This document shows positions 1-8,704 of a DNA stretch of 64,000 bases, piece after piece. This stretch comes from Bordetella sp. BOR01. Its GTDB lineage: Bacteria; Pseudomonadota; Gammaproteobacteria; Burkholderiales; Burkholderiaceae_B. The notes below the pieces were generated by a model, which did no database searches, was not told where the DNA came from, and saw nothing but the letters and a program-made list of their open reading frames with translations. The DNA lies in NCBI RefSeq assembly GCF_019218885.1, contig NZ_JAHUWT010000003.1:558001-622000 (forward strand). The letters are read 5' to 3'. The translations under genes were made by a program, and so were the position numbers. Numbering within the stretch: position 1 is the stretch's first letter; every line of letters starts with the position of its first letter.

Positions 1-872
1 GCCGGCCGGCGGCGGGCGGGCGCGGCGCCGCCCGGGGGCAGCAGGCGCTGCATGGCCGCCCCCATGACCACCATGCGGCTGATTGCCTGTCCGGTGAACG
101 CGTCGATGGCGGCCACGGCGGCCGTACGCGCGGCCGGCGCCAGGGTTGCCGGCCCGATTGCGGGCAAGTGCCGTGCCACCGCTTGCGCGTCGGCCAGGGT
201 ACGGCGCACCTGGGCCGCCAGCACGCCGTCGCGCTGAGGCCGCGCCAGCATGGTGCAAGCCAGCGCCAGGAAGCCGGGCCAATGCGCCAGGTGGCGATAC
301 AGGCTGCCGACGATGGCGGTGTCGGCAATGCGGCCATAGCCATTCAATGTCTCGATAACACACCGCATGGCCGGCGACAGCGTATCCAGGCCGGGCAAAG
401 GCAGGGCGGCGCCCGGCACGCGTGCACGGGCAGGCGCCAGGCCGCCGAGAGCCGGCGGCAGCGGTGCCGCGCGGCCACCGGGGCCTGCCAGGCGGGCCCC
501 GGCCGCCAGCAAGGCCAGCAGGGCACGTGCGTTGGCGTGGCCATAGTCGGCCAGCATGGCGCCGACAGCCTGGCATTCGGCCGTGCCCACGCCCACCAGC
601 TGCAACGCCTCGGGCAGGCACGGCTCGATCTCGGCATCCAGCACCGGCACGCGGGCCAGGGTGTCGGCCGCCTGGTCGAATGCCGGCAAGGCATAAAGCG
701 GCCGCACCGTGGCCCAGGTCCAGGGCAGCGCGCCCGCAATGGTGGCCAGGTGCCGCCAGACCAGGTTCACGAACGGCACATCCAGGGTCTTGCGGATATC
801 GTCGTACAACGCCGCCAGTTCACCGGTGGCATCCGCCTCGGCGATGGCGGGGACCGGATCGGCGGCACTCAT
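1..872 (-). CDS. DehI-like 2-haloacid dehalogenase family protein (partial, C-terminus outside window)
   Basis: The frame stays open from an ATG at 872 to the window edge, giving about 290 residues. The N-terminal stretch (residues 24-42, DDIRKTLDVPFVNLVWRHL) and the following LATIAGALPWTW resemble the start of the group I 2-haloacid dehalogenase DehI family, which hydrolyses both enantiomers of 2-haloacids to 2-hydroxyacids. No signal peptide is seen, so it should be cytoplasmic. Its ATG overlaps the stop of the upstream lyase gene (ATGA), so it is translationally coupled as the last visible gene of the liv/lyase operon. The family assignment rests on recalled similarity; the true substrate may not be halogenated. 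Confidence 0.6.
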   Translation of the reverse strand, partial: MSAADPVPAIAEADATGELAALYDDIRKTLDVPFVNLVWRHLATIAGALPWTWATVRPLYALPAFDQAADTLARVPVLDAEIEPCLPEALQLVGVGTAECQAVGAMLADYGHANARALLALLAAGARLAGPGGRAAPLPPALGGLAPARARVPGAALPLPGLDTLSPAMRCVIETLNGYGRIADTAIVGSLYRHLAHWPGFLALACTMLARPQRDGVLAAQVRRTLADAQAVARHLPAIGPATLAPAARTAAVAAIDAFTGQAISRMVVMGAAMQRLLPPGGAAPARRRP

Positions 873-1846
873 GGCGCACGTCTGCCAGTTTGCCGCTCGA
901 TCAGCGCCTGCCGTTCGGCAAGCGCATTGGCCTGCTTCAAGTGCGCCATATCCACCAGCACGCCGTCATCGCCCACCGCCCCCTGCCCTTGCCGGTTCGA
1001 GGCATCGATCATCGCGCGGATGCGAGTGGCCCAGGCCAGTTGTTCGTCCGTGGGCGAAAAGGCCTCGTTGGCCAGGCCGACCTGGCTGGGATGGATGGCC
1101 CACTTGCCCTCGAAGCCCAGCGCGGCCGCACGCTGTGCGCAAGCCTGGAAACCTTCGGTATCGCCGTAGTCGGTAAACGGGCCGTCGATGGGCCGCAGGC
1201 CATTGGCGCGGCAGGCATTGGCGATGCGGGCCATGGCGAAATGCCATTGGTCGTTCCAGTGGTGTTCGCGCGCGGCGCCCTGCCCGTGTGTCAGGATGGC
1301 ATAGCGCGGGCTGGGCGTGCCGAACACGGGATCGTAGGTACGCATGTCCACCGTATAGTCGCCCACGCCGAAGATCATGGCCTCCAGGCGCCGGGAACTG
1401 GCGGCGATCGCTTCCACGTTGGCCACGCCGCGCGCGGTCTCGATCAAGACTTCGATGCCGGTGCGCTTGTCGCGGCGGGTCTCGCGTTCGATCAAGGTCA
1501 GTATCTGGTCCACGAACTGCACATCGAAGGCCGAACCCGCCTTGGGCAACAAGATCAGGTCCAGGCGCGGCGCGTGGCGCGCCACATCGACAATATCCTG
1601 CAGCGCCCAGGGAGTATCCAGGCCATTGACGCGCACCGCCAGCGTCTTGGCGCCCCAGTCGATATCGTTGAGCGCGGCGATGGCCTGGCTGCGCGCCTGG
1701 TCTTTCAACTGCGGCGCCACGGCGTCTTCCAGGTCCAGGAAGACCACATCGGCGGCACTGGCCGCCGCCTTGGCGAAAAACTGCGAACGGCTGGCCGGCA
1801 CCGCCAGTTCGGAACGGTGCAGGCGCGATGGAACGGTGCAGGTCAT
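869..1846 (-). CDS. HpcH/HpaI (CitE-like) CoA-thioester lyase, malyl-CoA lyase type
   Basis: A 325-residue TIM-barrel lyase that should cleave a 3-hydroxyacyl-CoA such as malyl-CoA or beta-methylmalyl-CoA into an acyl-CoA and a 2-oxoacid. It follows Mcl1-type malyl-CoA lyases over its length: FLDLEDAVAP early, RVNGLDTPW, the metal ligands in LIETARG and GVGDYT, and late GKWAIHPSQV. The ATG at 1846 is chosen because GGAG lies eight bases upstream; an in-frame ATG at 1885 lacks a good site and adds residues not typical of the family. It is followed at overlap by the DehI-like gene and preceded 45 bases away by another CitE paralogue. The exact acyl-CoA substrate is unknown. Confidence 0.85.
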   Translation of the reverse strand: MTCTVPSRLHRSELAVPASRSQFFAKAAASAADVVFLDLEDAVAPQLKDQARSQAIAALNDIDWGAKTLAVRVNGLDTPWALQDIVDVARHAPRLDLILLPKAGSAFDVQFVDQILTLIERETRRDKRTGIEVLIETARGVANVEAIAASSRRLEAMIFGVGDYTVDMRTYDPVFGTPSPRYAILTHGQGAAREHHWNDQWHFAMARIANACRANGLRPIDGPFTDYGDTEGFQACAQRAAALGFEGKWAIHPSQVGLANEAFSPTDEQLAWATRIRAMIDASNRQGQGAVGDDGVLVDMAHLKQANALAERQALIERQTGRRAP

Positions 1847-1891
1847 GGACTGGACTCCGTAGCAAGTCAGCAATGAAAAAGACAAGAATGC

Positions 1892-2791
1892 CTAGGGCCG
1901 GGTCCCGCCGGACCGGGCCGCGATGGCGGCGGCCCGCGCCAGCAGCCGGCGCGCGGGCGGCACCAGGTCGACCGCCACGAACACACCGTCCACCACGGCC
2001 GTGCCGCGCCCATCGCGCAGGCCCGCCTCATAAGCGGCCACGATGCGGCGCGCCCGCTCGAGCGCCGTGGCGTCGGGCGTGAACACATCATTGACCGGCC
2101 CGACCTGGTTGGGGTGGAACACCACCTTGCCGTCAAAACCCAGGCAGCGTGCCGTGTCGGCGTCGCGGCGCGTGGCGGCGGCATCTTTCACATCCAGGAA
2201 ATACGCCGCGTCGATCGCGGCCAGGCCGGCCGCGGCGGCCGCGGCCGCCACCACCGAGCGCGGGTAGAGCAGCGTCGTGTCGTCCACCTCGGCTCCCAGC
2301 GCCGAGGTGTAGTCGCCCGAACCGAAGAACAGCGCCGTGGTGCGATGGCAGGCATCGGCAATGGACAAGGCGCGCAAGATGCCGCGCGGCGTCTCCAGCA
2401 TCACGATCAGCTCCAGCGCTTGCTCACGCCCCTGCACGGCTTCCAGTTCGGCCAGTTGTGCATCCAGGGTACGCAACGTATCGGGCGATTCGACCTTGGG
2501 CACCATGATGCTATCCAGGTGCGCCAGCGGCAACGCCGCCAGGTCTGGCGCGGCGTGGGGCGTATCCAGGCCGTTGATGCGCACGCAACGCTCCGGCCCT
2601 TTCGCGGACAACGCACGCAAAGCCTGCGCGACGCAGCCGCGGGCTTGCGCCTTGCGCTCGGGCGGCACGCTGTCTTCCAGGTCGAACACCAGCACGTCGG
2701 CGCCGCAACCGGCCGCCTTGGCCAGGCGCTCGGGCCGGTTGCCCGGCGTCATCAGCAGGCTGCGGCGCAGGCGCACGCACACATCAGGCAT
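1892..2791 (-). CDS. HpcH/HpaI (CitE-like) CoA-ester lyase, second paralogue
   Basis: A 299-residue CitE/citramalyl-CoA-lyase-type protein. Visible family marks are LMTPGNRPERL near the N-terminus, VFDLEDSVPP, VRINGLDTPH, the metal-site segments MLETPRG and GSGDYTSALG, and GFDGKVVFHPNQV. The ATG at 2791 overlaps the end of livF by eight bases and gives the usual CitE N-terminus; longer in-frame starts lie inside livF. It shares the operon with two other lyases of the same fold, so the three probably act on different CoA esters or successive steps. A cytosolic acyl-CoA lyase is well supported; the substrate is not. Confidence 0.85.
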   Translation of the reverse strand: MPDVCVRLRRSLLMTPGNRPERLAKAAGCGADVLVFDLEDSVPPERKAQARGCVAQALRALSAKGPERCVRINGLDTPHAAPDLAALPLAHLDSIMVPKVESPDTLRTLDAQLAELEAVQGREQALELIVMLETPRGILRALSIADACHRTTALFFGSGDYTSALGAEVDDTTLLYPRSVVAAAAAAAGLAAIDAAYFLDVKDAAATRRDADTARCLGFDGKVVFHPNQVGPVNDVFTPDATALERARRIVAAYEAGLRDGRGTAVVDGVFVAVDLVPPARRLLARAAAIAARSGGTRP

Positions 2792-3578
2792 GAGCCGGCT
2801 CCCCGTCTTCCACCGCCGCCAGCAGGCGGTCGATTTCCTCGGGCACCTCGCCCAGGAACAGGCGCTGCACATTGGGGTTGTCCAGCAACTGCCGCGCCGG
2901 CCCCGAATAGACGACCTGCCCGGTATGCATGACATACCCGCTATCGGCCACCGCCAGCGCGCGCGAGGCCTTCTGCTCGACCATGATCACCGTCAGGCCG
3001 TCGCCGGCCAGGGCCGTCAGCCTTTCGAAGACCTGGTCGACCAGCTTGGGCGAAAGGCCCAGCGAGGGCTCATCCAGGATGACGGCAATGGGGTCGGTCA
3101 TCAGGGCACGGGCAATCGCCAGCATCTGCTGTTCGCCGCCGCTCATGGTGCCGGCCAGCTGGTTCATGCGCTGGCCGATCACCGGGAAGATGCGCACCAT
3201 GCGGTCCAACGCGGCATCGATGCGGGCGCGATCGCCGCCCAGGATGTAGGCGCCGATGTCCAGGTTCTCGCGCACGGTCATATCCGGCAGCACGATGCGG
3301 CCCTGCGGCACGAATGCCACGCCACGTGCCAGGCGCTTGTGCGGCGCCTCGGCGGTCACATCGGCGCCGTCGATCAGCACCTGCCCTTTCCAGACTGGCA
3401 GCAGGCCGGCGGCCGCCTTGATGGCCGTCGACTTGCCGGCGCCGTTGGAGCCGATCACCGCCGTGATCGCACCGCGCGCAAACGCCATGCTGGCGTTGCG
3501 CACCACGGGCACGTCGCCGTAGCCCGTGGTCACCGCGCGCAACTCCAGGAAGGGCGCGGCGTCCGTTTGCTGTTCCAT
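2784..3578 (-). CDS. livF: Branched-chain amino acid-type ABC transporter ATP-binding protein LivF
   Basis: A 264-residue ATPase of the HAAT (LivF) class that energises uptake through the LivH/LivM channel. Walker A GSNGAGKST, an ABC signature in the form MSGGEQQ, Walker B VILDEPSLGLSP and a switch region MVEQK are visible. GGAG precedes the ATG at 3578. It lies after livK and overlaps the next lyase gene by eight bases, so transporter and lyases are one transcription unit. Genes with lyases and CoA-transferases around them suggest that the cargo is an organic acid rather than an amino acid; that is inference. Confidence 0.93.
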   Translation of the reverse strand: MEQQTDAAPFLELRAVTTGYGDVPVVRNASMAFARGAITAVIGSNGAGKSTAIKAAAGLLPVWKGQVLIDGADVTAEAPHKRLARGVAFVPQGRIVLPDMTVRENLDIGAYILGGDRARIDAALDRMVRIFPVIGQRMNQLAGTMSGGEQQMLAIARALMTDPIAVILDEPSLGLSPKLVDQVFERLTALAGDGLTVIMVEQKASRALAVADSGYVMHTGQVVYSGPARQLLDNPNVQRLFLGEVPEEIDRLLAAVEDGEPAHA

Positions 3579-3598
3579 GGCGATCTCCGGGCCGGGGG

Positions 3599-4780
3599 TC
3601 AGCGTTTGTCCCAGGCGGGCATGGGGATCACCGCGTCCATCGTCTTCACGTCCAGCGGCATCACGATCTCGCGCTTGCCGTCGCGCACCTGGGCCAGCAG
3701 CCCGGTCACCCCCACCTGCTTGCCGGTCTCGGGGTTGACCTTGTGGTGGCCCATCACCGTGTCCAGTTCCAGCGTGGTCAGTATCTCGCGCAGCTTTTCC
3801 TGATCGACCGAGCCCGCCTGCTTGACGGCGGCTTCCAGCACCGTGGCGCCGGCATACGAGAACGCCGAGTAATAGCCCGGCTCGGCCTTGTAGCGTTCCT
3901 GGTAGGCCTTGACGAATTCGGGGTTGCCCTTGGTCTTGAGCGAGGGTTCGTACAGCGACATGGCGAACACGTACTCCGAATCCTTGCCCGTGCTCTTCAG
4001 GAAATCCTCGATCGAGGCACCGTTGTGAATGAAGACCTTGGGCAGGTAGTTCGACGCCTTCATCTGGCGCACCATCTCGATAGCCTCGTTCGGATAGCCC
4101 ACCGACACCCAGATATCGGGCTGCATCTGCCGCGCCTGGGCGATCATCGACGAAAAGTCCGTCGTGCCGGCGGGAAAGAACTCGGTCGTCTTCAGGTCCA
4201 GTTTACGGTCTTCGGCGATTTTCTTGATGCTCTTGGCCATGTCGCGCGCGGCGGCATAGTCCCGGCCGAAAAAGGCAATGCTCTTGAGCTGATGCTGCTC
4301 GGCCAGCGGGCCGATGCTGGCCACATAGGCGCTGATGGGCGCGGCCGTCTGGAACACGTACTTGAAACCGCGCTCCTGGATCTGTTCCGACGCGCCGCCC
4401 GAATTCAGGAACACGCGCTTATGCTTGTTGGCCACCGCCGCGGCCGTTGCGGCCGAGGCCGACCCCCAGGGGCCGAACAGCAGGTCGACGTTGTCGTCGC
4501 TGATCAGCTTCTCGTACAGGCGGGCCGCCGTGGCGGGATCGCTGCGGTCGTCGTACACCACCAGTTCGACCTGGCGGCCCAGCAAGCCGCCGCGCTCGTT
4601 GACCTGGTCGCGCCATAGCTCCACGCCCTGGAAATAGTGCTTGGCGCTGTCGGCCAGGTTGCCGGACTGCGACAGTGCCACCCCCACGCGGATGGGCTTG
4701 TTCTCGGCTGCCTGCGCCGCCCCCAGGGCGGCCAGGGTGCTGGCTGCCACCAACACCAATTTCGCGATATGTCGATTCAT
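3599..4780 (-). CDS. livK: Periplasmic substrate-binding protein of the Liv-type ABC transporter
   Basis: A 393-residue LivK/type I periplasmic binding protein. The first 25 residues form a signal peptide (basic start, hydrophobic LVLVAASTLAALGAAQA). The mature part begins with IRVGVALSQSG, and VYDDRSDPATAARLYEKLI and FGPWGSASA are typical of the Leu/Ile/Val-binding family. The start ATG has AAGGAG ten bases upstream. It lies between livG and livF, an unusual internal position for the receptor gene. It should deliver ligand to the LivH/LivM channel of this cluster; the ligand is not evident. Confidence 0.92.
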   Translation of the reverse strand: MNRHIAKLVLVAASTLAALGAAQAAENKPIRVGVALSQSGNLADSAKHYFQGVELWRDQVNERGGLLGRQVELVVYDDRSDPATAARLYEKLISDDNVDLLFGPWGSASAATAAAVANKHKRVFLNSGGASEQIQERGFKYVFQTAAPISAYVASIGPLAEQHQLKSIAFFGRDYAAARDMAKSIKKIAEDRKLDLKTTEFFPAGTTDFSSMIAQARQMQPDIWVSVGYPNEAIEMVRQMKASNYLPKVFIHNGASIEDFLKSTGKDSEYVFAMSLYEPSLKTKGNPEFVKAYQERYKAEPGYYSAFSYAGATVLEAAVKQAGSVDQEKLREILTTLELDTVMGHHKVNPETGKQVGVTGLLAQVRDGKREIVMPLDVKTMDAVIPMPAWDKR

Positions 4781-4853
4781 GGGCTGCTCCTTGTCTCCAG
4801 TTATGTGTCCCTGCCTGGGACGTTGTGCTCCGGAACCTCAGGGTCTGCTGACA

Positions 4854-5567
4854 CTAGAAATAGGCATCCTTGACGCGCGCATCGCCGCGGATCGCGTCGG
4901 CATCGCCATGCGCGATCACGCGGCCTTCGGCCAGCACATACAGGTCGTCGCAGATCTCCAGCACGATGCGCATTTCATGGTCGATGAAAAACAACGTCAT
5001 GCCCTGCGCGCGCAGCGCCTGCAGGTGCTCCACGATGCGGTTCTGCAGGCGCGGGTTGATGCCGGCGAACGGCTCGTCCAGCAGCATCATGGTGGGTTGC
5101 AGCATCAGGGCGCGGGCGATCTCTACGAGCTTGCGCTGGCCGTACGACAGCTCGGCGCCCCACTTGTCGCGCAAGGCCGAGATTTCCAGGAAGTCCAGCA
5201 AAGACAGGGCCCGTTCCACGGCCGCCACATCGGACAGGCCATGCGCGATCGCCACCAGGTTCTCCAGCACGGTCAGTTCGTTGAACAGCCGCGAGATCTG
5301 GAAAGTGCGCCCCACCCCGCGCCGGCAGATATCGGCCGGCGTGGCACGGGTGACGTCCTGGCCTTGCAGCACCACCCGGCCGCCATCGGCGGGGATGGCG
5401 CCGGCAATAATGTTGAACAGGGTCGACTTGCCGGAGCCGTTCGGGCCGATCACGCCGGTGATCGACCCCGGCGCGATCTGCAGGCTGGCGCCATCCAGCG
5501 CGACACGGCCGGCGAAGCGCTTGCTGACGTTCTCGACAGACAACATGGGCGATGAGGTTGCGCTCAT
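4854..5567 (-). CDS. livG: Liv-type ABC transporter ATP-binding protein LivG
   Basis: A 237-residue ATPase of the LivG class. Walker A GPNGSGKST, signature LSYGQRK, Walker B MLLDEPFAGINP and a late FIDHEMRIV switch are all present. The ATG at 5567 is immediately next to the livM stop (5570) and gives the expected MLSVENVSKRF start; earlier starts lie inside livM. Together with LivF it forms the nucleotide-binding pair of this importer. It is followed by a 73-base gap and then the receptor gene. Confidence 0.93.
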   Translation of the reverse strand: MSATSSPMLSVENVSKRFAGRVALDGASLQIAPGSITGVIGPNGSGKSTLFNIIAGAIPADGGRVVLQGQDVTRATPADICRRGVGRTFQISRLFNELTVLENLVAIAHGLSDVAAVERALSLLDFLEISALRDKWGAELSYGQRKLVEIARALMLQPTMMLLDEPFAGINPRLQNRIVEHLQALRAQGMTLFFIDHEMRIVLEICDDLYVLAEGRVIAHGDADAIRGDARVKDAYF

Positions 5568-5569
5568 GA

Positions 5570-6526
5570 TCAGGTCGCCTCCTTCTTGCGCTGCGCCATG
5601 CGGCGCAGGTGGCCGCGCGCCGCAGGCACCCAGCGCCAGGCGCGCCGCTGCGCGTAGTTGACGATGCCGCGCGGCATGTACAGCACGGCGATCAGGATGA
5701 TGACCCCGACCAGCGCCAGGTAGATCTCGGGCAGGCGCGCCCACAGCACTTCATTGACCACCGACATCAGCGCGGCGCCCACCAGCGGGCCGAACACCGT
5801 GCCCATGCCGCCCAGCAGCACCATGGCAATCACGGTCAGTTCGGTCATGGGCGCGAAAGCGGTGGCCGGGTCGATATAGCCCAGGTAGCAGGCGTACAGG
5901 CAGCCGCAGACGCCGGGCACGAAGGCCGAGGCCACGAAGGTGCCGATCTTCAGGCGGGTGGTGCGCACCCCCAGCGCATTGGCGGCGGTCTCGTCCTCGC
6001 GGATCGACAGCAATTGCAGCCCCAGCCGCGAGTTGTCCAGCCGCCAGGTCGCCAGCACCATCAGCACGGCGATCGCGCTCACCGCGTAGTACAGGTGCAG
6101 TTGCTCTACCACCACCAGGTACAGGCCCGTGCCGCCCTGGGTGATGTCGTCCAGCCCCAGCGCCAGCGATTCGCAGACGCGCGCAATGCCGAACATGCCG
6201 ATGGCGAAGTACGGCCCCTTCAGGCGCAGCATCACGCCACCCAGCACGGCCGCCAGCAGCGAAGCCGCCACCCCCGCGTACAACGAGGCCACCAGCCAAT
6301 GCGTGCCGTCCAGGATGGCCAGCGACCCCACATACGCACCCAGGCCGAAGAAGGCCACCTGCCCGAAGTGGGTATAGCCGGCATAGCCGCCTATCAGGTT
6401 CCACGAATACGCCAGCGCAATAAAAATGAACGTCTGGATCATGAACGACATGCCATACGACCCGGCCATCAAGGGCAGGACGGCCAGCGCCGCGACGCAC
6501 AGAATGGGAATGGGCAGGAATTTCAT
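5570..6526 (-). CDS. livM: Liv-type ABC transporter permease LivM
   Basis: A 318-residue inner-membrane permease of the LivM class with about eight to nine hydrophobic segments from residue 5 onward. Family marks are YSWNLIGGYAGYTHFGQVAFFG, written here in part as GGYAGYTHFGQ, then LRLKGPYFAIGM, SIREDETAANALGV and LLGGMGTVFGP. The start ATG (6526) overlaps the livH stop as ATGA, showing translational coupling. It pairs with LivH to make the channel. Confidence 0.93.
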   Translation of the reverse strand: MKFLPIPILCVAALAVLPLMAGSYGMSFMIQTFIFIALAYSWNLIGGYAGYTHFGQVAFFGLGAYVGSLAILDGTHWLVASLYAGVAASLLAAVLGGVMLRLKGPYFAIGMFGIARVCESLALGLDDITQGGTGLYLVVVEQLHLYYAVSAIAVLMVLATWRLDNSRLGLQLLSIREDETAANALGVRTTRLKIGTFVASAFVPGVCGCLYACYLGYIDPATAFAPMTELTVIAMVLLGGMGTVFGPLVGAALMSVVNEVLWARLPEIYLALVGVIILIAVLYMPRGIVNYAQRRAWRWVPAARGHLRRMAQRKKEAT

Positions 6527-7386
6527 GCGCGCGCTCCTATGCCGAACAGGCCACGAGGCCGCACGACCAGCACCACCAGCATGGCCAGGAACACCGTGGC
6601 CGCGCCCAGCACCTGGCCGTACATATAGCCGGCGAACACTTCCAGCACCCCCATCAGCAGCGCGGCCGCCATGGCGCCGGGGTAGCTGCCCATGCCGCCC
6701 ACGATGATCACCGCGAACGCCTTGATGCCGAAGCGCGCGCCCAACTGCGCGTCGGAAGCGAAGGTGGGCGCCAGCAGCACGCCCGCCAGGCCGGCCATGG
6801 CCGCGCCCAGGGCAAAGGTGACGTTGCGCACCTGGTTGATGGAAATGCCCGAGATCACTGCCAGCTCGGGTGCCTGCGAGACGGATCGGATCGCCTTGCC
6901 GAAGCGCGTGCTGCGCAGAAACCACCACACGCCCAGCGTGGCTGTCATCGCCACCAGGAACGACACCAGCCGCGCCAGCGGCACGTCCATGCCCAGCAGC
7001 GGAATCGAGCCGCCCAGCACCGTCGACAGCCCATGGAAGCCGCCGCCCCAGATCAGCAGCGAAATGTTCACCACGATCGTGGACAGCGCAAAGGTGGCCA
7101 GCAGCGACATGATGGGCGGGCCGTCGATGATGTGGCGTATCACCACATACTGCATGGCCAGGCCGATCGCCGCGGTCATCAGCGGCACGATGATCAACGC
7201 CGCCAGGTAAGGCATGTGCATGCCGGCCACCAGCGACACGGCGGTCAACGCGCCCACGGCCAGCAGATCGCCATGGGCAAAGTTGATCACGCGCATGACG
7301 CCGAAGACCAGGTTCAGGCCGCAAGCCATCAGCGCGTACAGCCCGCCCAGCAGTATCCCGGCAACCAGTAGTTCGAAGACAGGCAC
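6523..7386 (-). CDS. livH: Liv-type ABC transporter permease LivH
   Basis: A 287-residue permease of the LivH class, strongly hydrophobic, with GLYALMACGLNLVFGVMRV near the N-terminus and FAVIIVGGMGSYPGA late, both characteristic. It starts with GTG at 7386, chosen because GGAGGGAG stands about eight bases upstream and no ATG competes. It is the first transporter gene after the CoA-transferase gene (37-base gap) and overlaps livM. Confidence 0.92.
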   Translation of the reverse strand: MPVFELLVAGILLGGLYALMACGLNLVFGVMRVINFAHGDLLAVGALTAVSLVAGMHMPYLAALIIVPLMTAAIGLAMQYVVIRHIIDGPPIMSLLATFALSTIVVNISLLIWGGGFHGLSTVLGGSIPLLGMDVPLARLVSFLVAMTATLGVWWFLRSTRFGKAIRSVSQAPELAVISGISINQVRNVTFALGAAMAGLAGVLLAPTFASDAQLGARFGIKAFAVIIVGGMGSYPGAMAAALLMGVLEVFAGYMYGQVLGAATVFLAMLVVLVVRPRGLFGIGARA

Positions 7387-7423
7387 GATGGGTCTCCCTC
7401 CGTGAGTGTCGGCGGATGCCGGG

Positions 7424-8635
7424 TCAGATGACGCCGGCGCGGGTCAGTTCGGCGATGCGCGCCTCGGACAGGCCCAGCCGCTCGCGGAACACTTCGTCGT
7501 TGTGCTGGCCCAGCGTGGGTCCCATGTGATCGATGCCGCCCGGGGTGTCGGTCAGGCGCGGCACGACGTTGGGCAAGGCATACTCGCCGCGCTCGTCCTT
7601 CATGTAGACGATATTGCCGCGAGCCTTGTACTGCGGGTCTTCGAAGATCTCGTCCACCGCGTAGACCGGCCCGCACGGCACCTGGAACTGTTCGCAGATG
7701 CCCAGCACCTCGTCGCGCGGGTAGCGTGCCGTCCAGGTACCGACATACTCGTCGACCAGGGCTCGCTCGGCTTCGCGCTGGCCGATCGTGCCCCATTTGC
7801 CGTCGCCGCCGAACTCCGGCACGCCCATCGCCAGGGCCAGCCGCTCGAAGATCTTGTCACTGGTGCAGGCTATGGCGATCCAGCGTCCGTCCGACGTGGG
7901 ATAGTGGCTATGGGGCACTACGTTCACCGTGCCCGGGCCCATGCGTTCGCGCACATAGCCCTTCATGTGATAGCTGGGCGCCAGCTCATCCAGGATGCGG
8001 AAGATCGGTTCGTACAAGCCGATATCGATGACCTGCCCGCGGCCGGTCTTGGCCAGCGCCTGCATGGCCAGCAGCACGCCCAGCGCGCCGTACAGGCCGG
8101 CCATGTAGTCGGGAATCGTGGCCGAGCCGGGCGTGACGGGCGGGCGGTCGGGATAGCCTGCCAGGTACGACAGCCCGCCGAACGCATTGCCGATGCGGCC
8201 GAAGCCCGGACGGCCGCTGTAGGGCCCGGTCTGCCCGTAGCCCGAGATGCGCACCATGATCAGGCGCGGGTTGACCTCATGCAGCACGTCCCATCCCAAT
8301 CCCCATTTTTCCAGGGTGCCGGGCTGGAAGTTCTCGACCAGTACGTCCGACTGCGCCACCAGCGCCTTCAGCAATTCCGCGCCTTCCGGGGTGCGCAGGT
8401 CCAGCGTGGCCGATTTCTTGTTGCGGCACTCCGACAGCCAGGGCAGCGAATCGCCGCTGGGCGTGATGCTGCCGAAACGGCGCAGCGCGTCGCCCACCTT
8501 CGGCAATTCCAGCTTGATGACGTCGGCCCCGAACTCGGCCAATTGGGTCGAACAAAACGGCCCGGCCAGGAAGCTCGATACATCGACGACCTTCAAGCCA
8601 TCCAGCGGCCGTACCCCTGCTGCCTTGTCTTGCAT
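7424..8635 (-). CDS. Family III (CaiB/BaiF) CoA-transferase
   Basis: A 403-residue class III CoA-transferase moving CoA between carboxylic acids. VVDVSSFLAGPF, FGADVIKLE, LVENFQPGTLEKWGLGWD, GYGQTGPYSGRPGFG and the segment IPDYMAGLYGAL with the probable nucleophilic Asp are visible. The ATG at 8635 has GAGGAG nine bases upstream; the in-frame ATG at 8668 has no such site. It is the second gene of the operon and should activate the imported acid for the CitE-type lyases. Donor and acceptor cannot be named. Confidence 0.9.
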   Translation of the reverse strand: MQDKAAGVRPLDGLKVVDVSSFLAGPFCSTQLAEFGADVIKLELPKVGDALRRFGSITPSGDSLPWLSECRNKKSATLDLRTPEGAELLKALVAQSDVLVENFQPGTLEKWGLGWDVLHEVNPRLIMVRISGYGQTGPYSGRPGFGRIGNAFGGLSYLAGYPDRPPVTPGSATIPDYMAGLYGALGVLLAMQALAKTGRGQVIDIGLYEPIFRILDELAPSYHMKGYVRERMGPGTVNVVPHSHYPTSDGRWIAIACTSDKIFERLALAMGVPEFGGDGKWGTIGQREAERALVDEYVGTWTARYPRDEVLGICEQFQVPCGPVYAVDEIFEDPQYKARGNIVYMKDERGEYALPNVVPRLTDTPGGIDHMGPTLGQHNDEVFRERLGLSEARIAELTRAGVI

Positions 8636-8704
8636 GCCTGTCTCCTCGGTATTGCATTGCGGCGGCAAGCGCGCGGCCCCATGCGCGGGCCGCGCGCCGC
8701 CGGT

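Noticed and set aside
5570-7324. 584-codon minus-strand frame suggesting a LivH-LivM fusion
   Set aside because: The first half is LivH read out of frame; the real livM starts at 6526 and overlaps livH by four bases.
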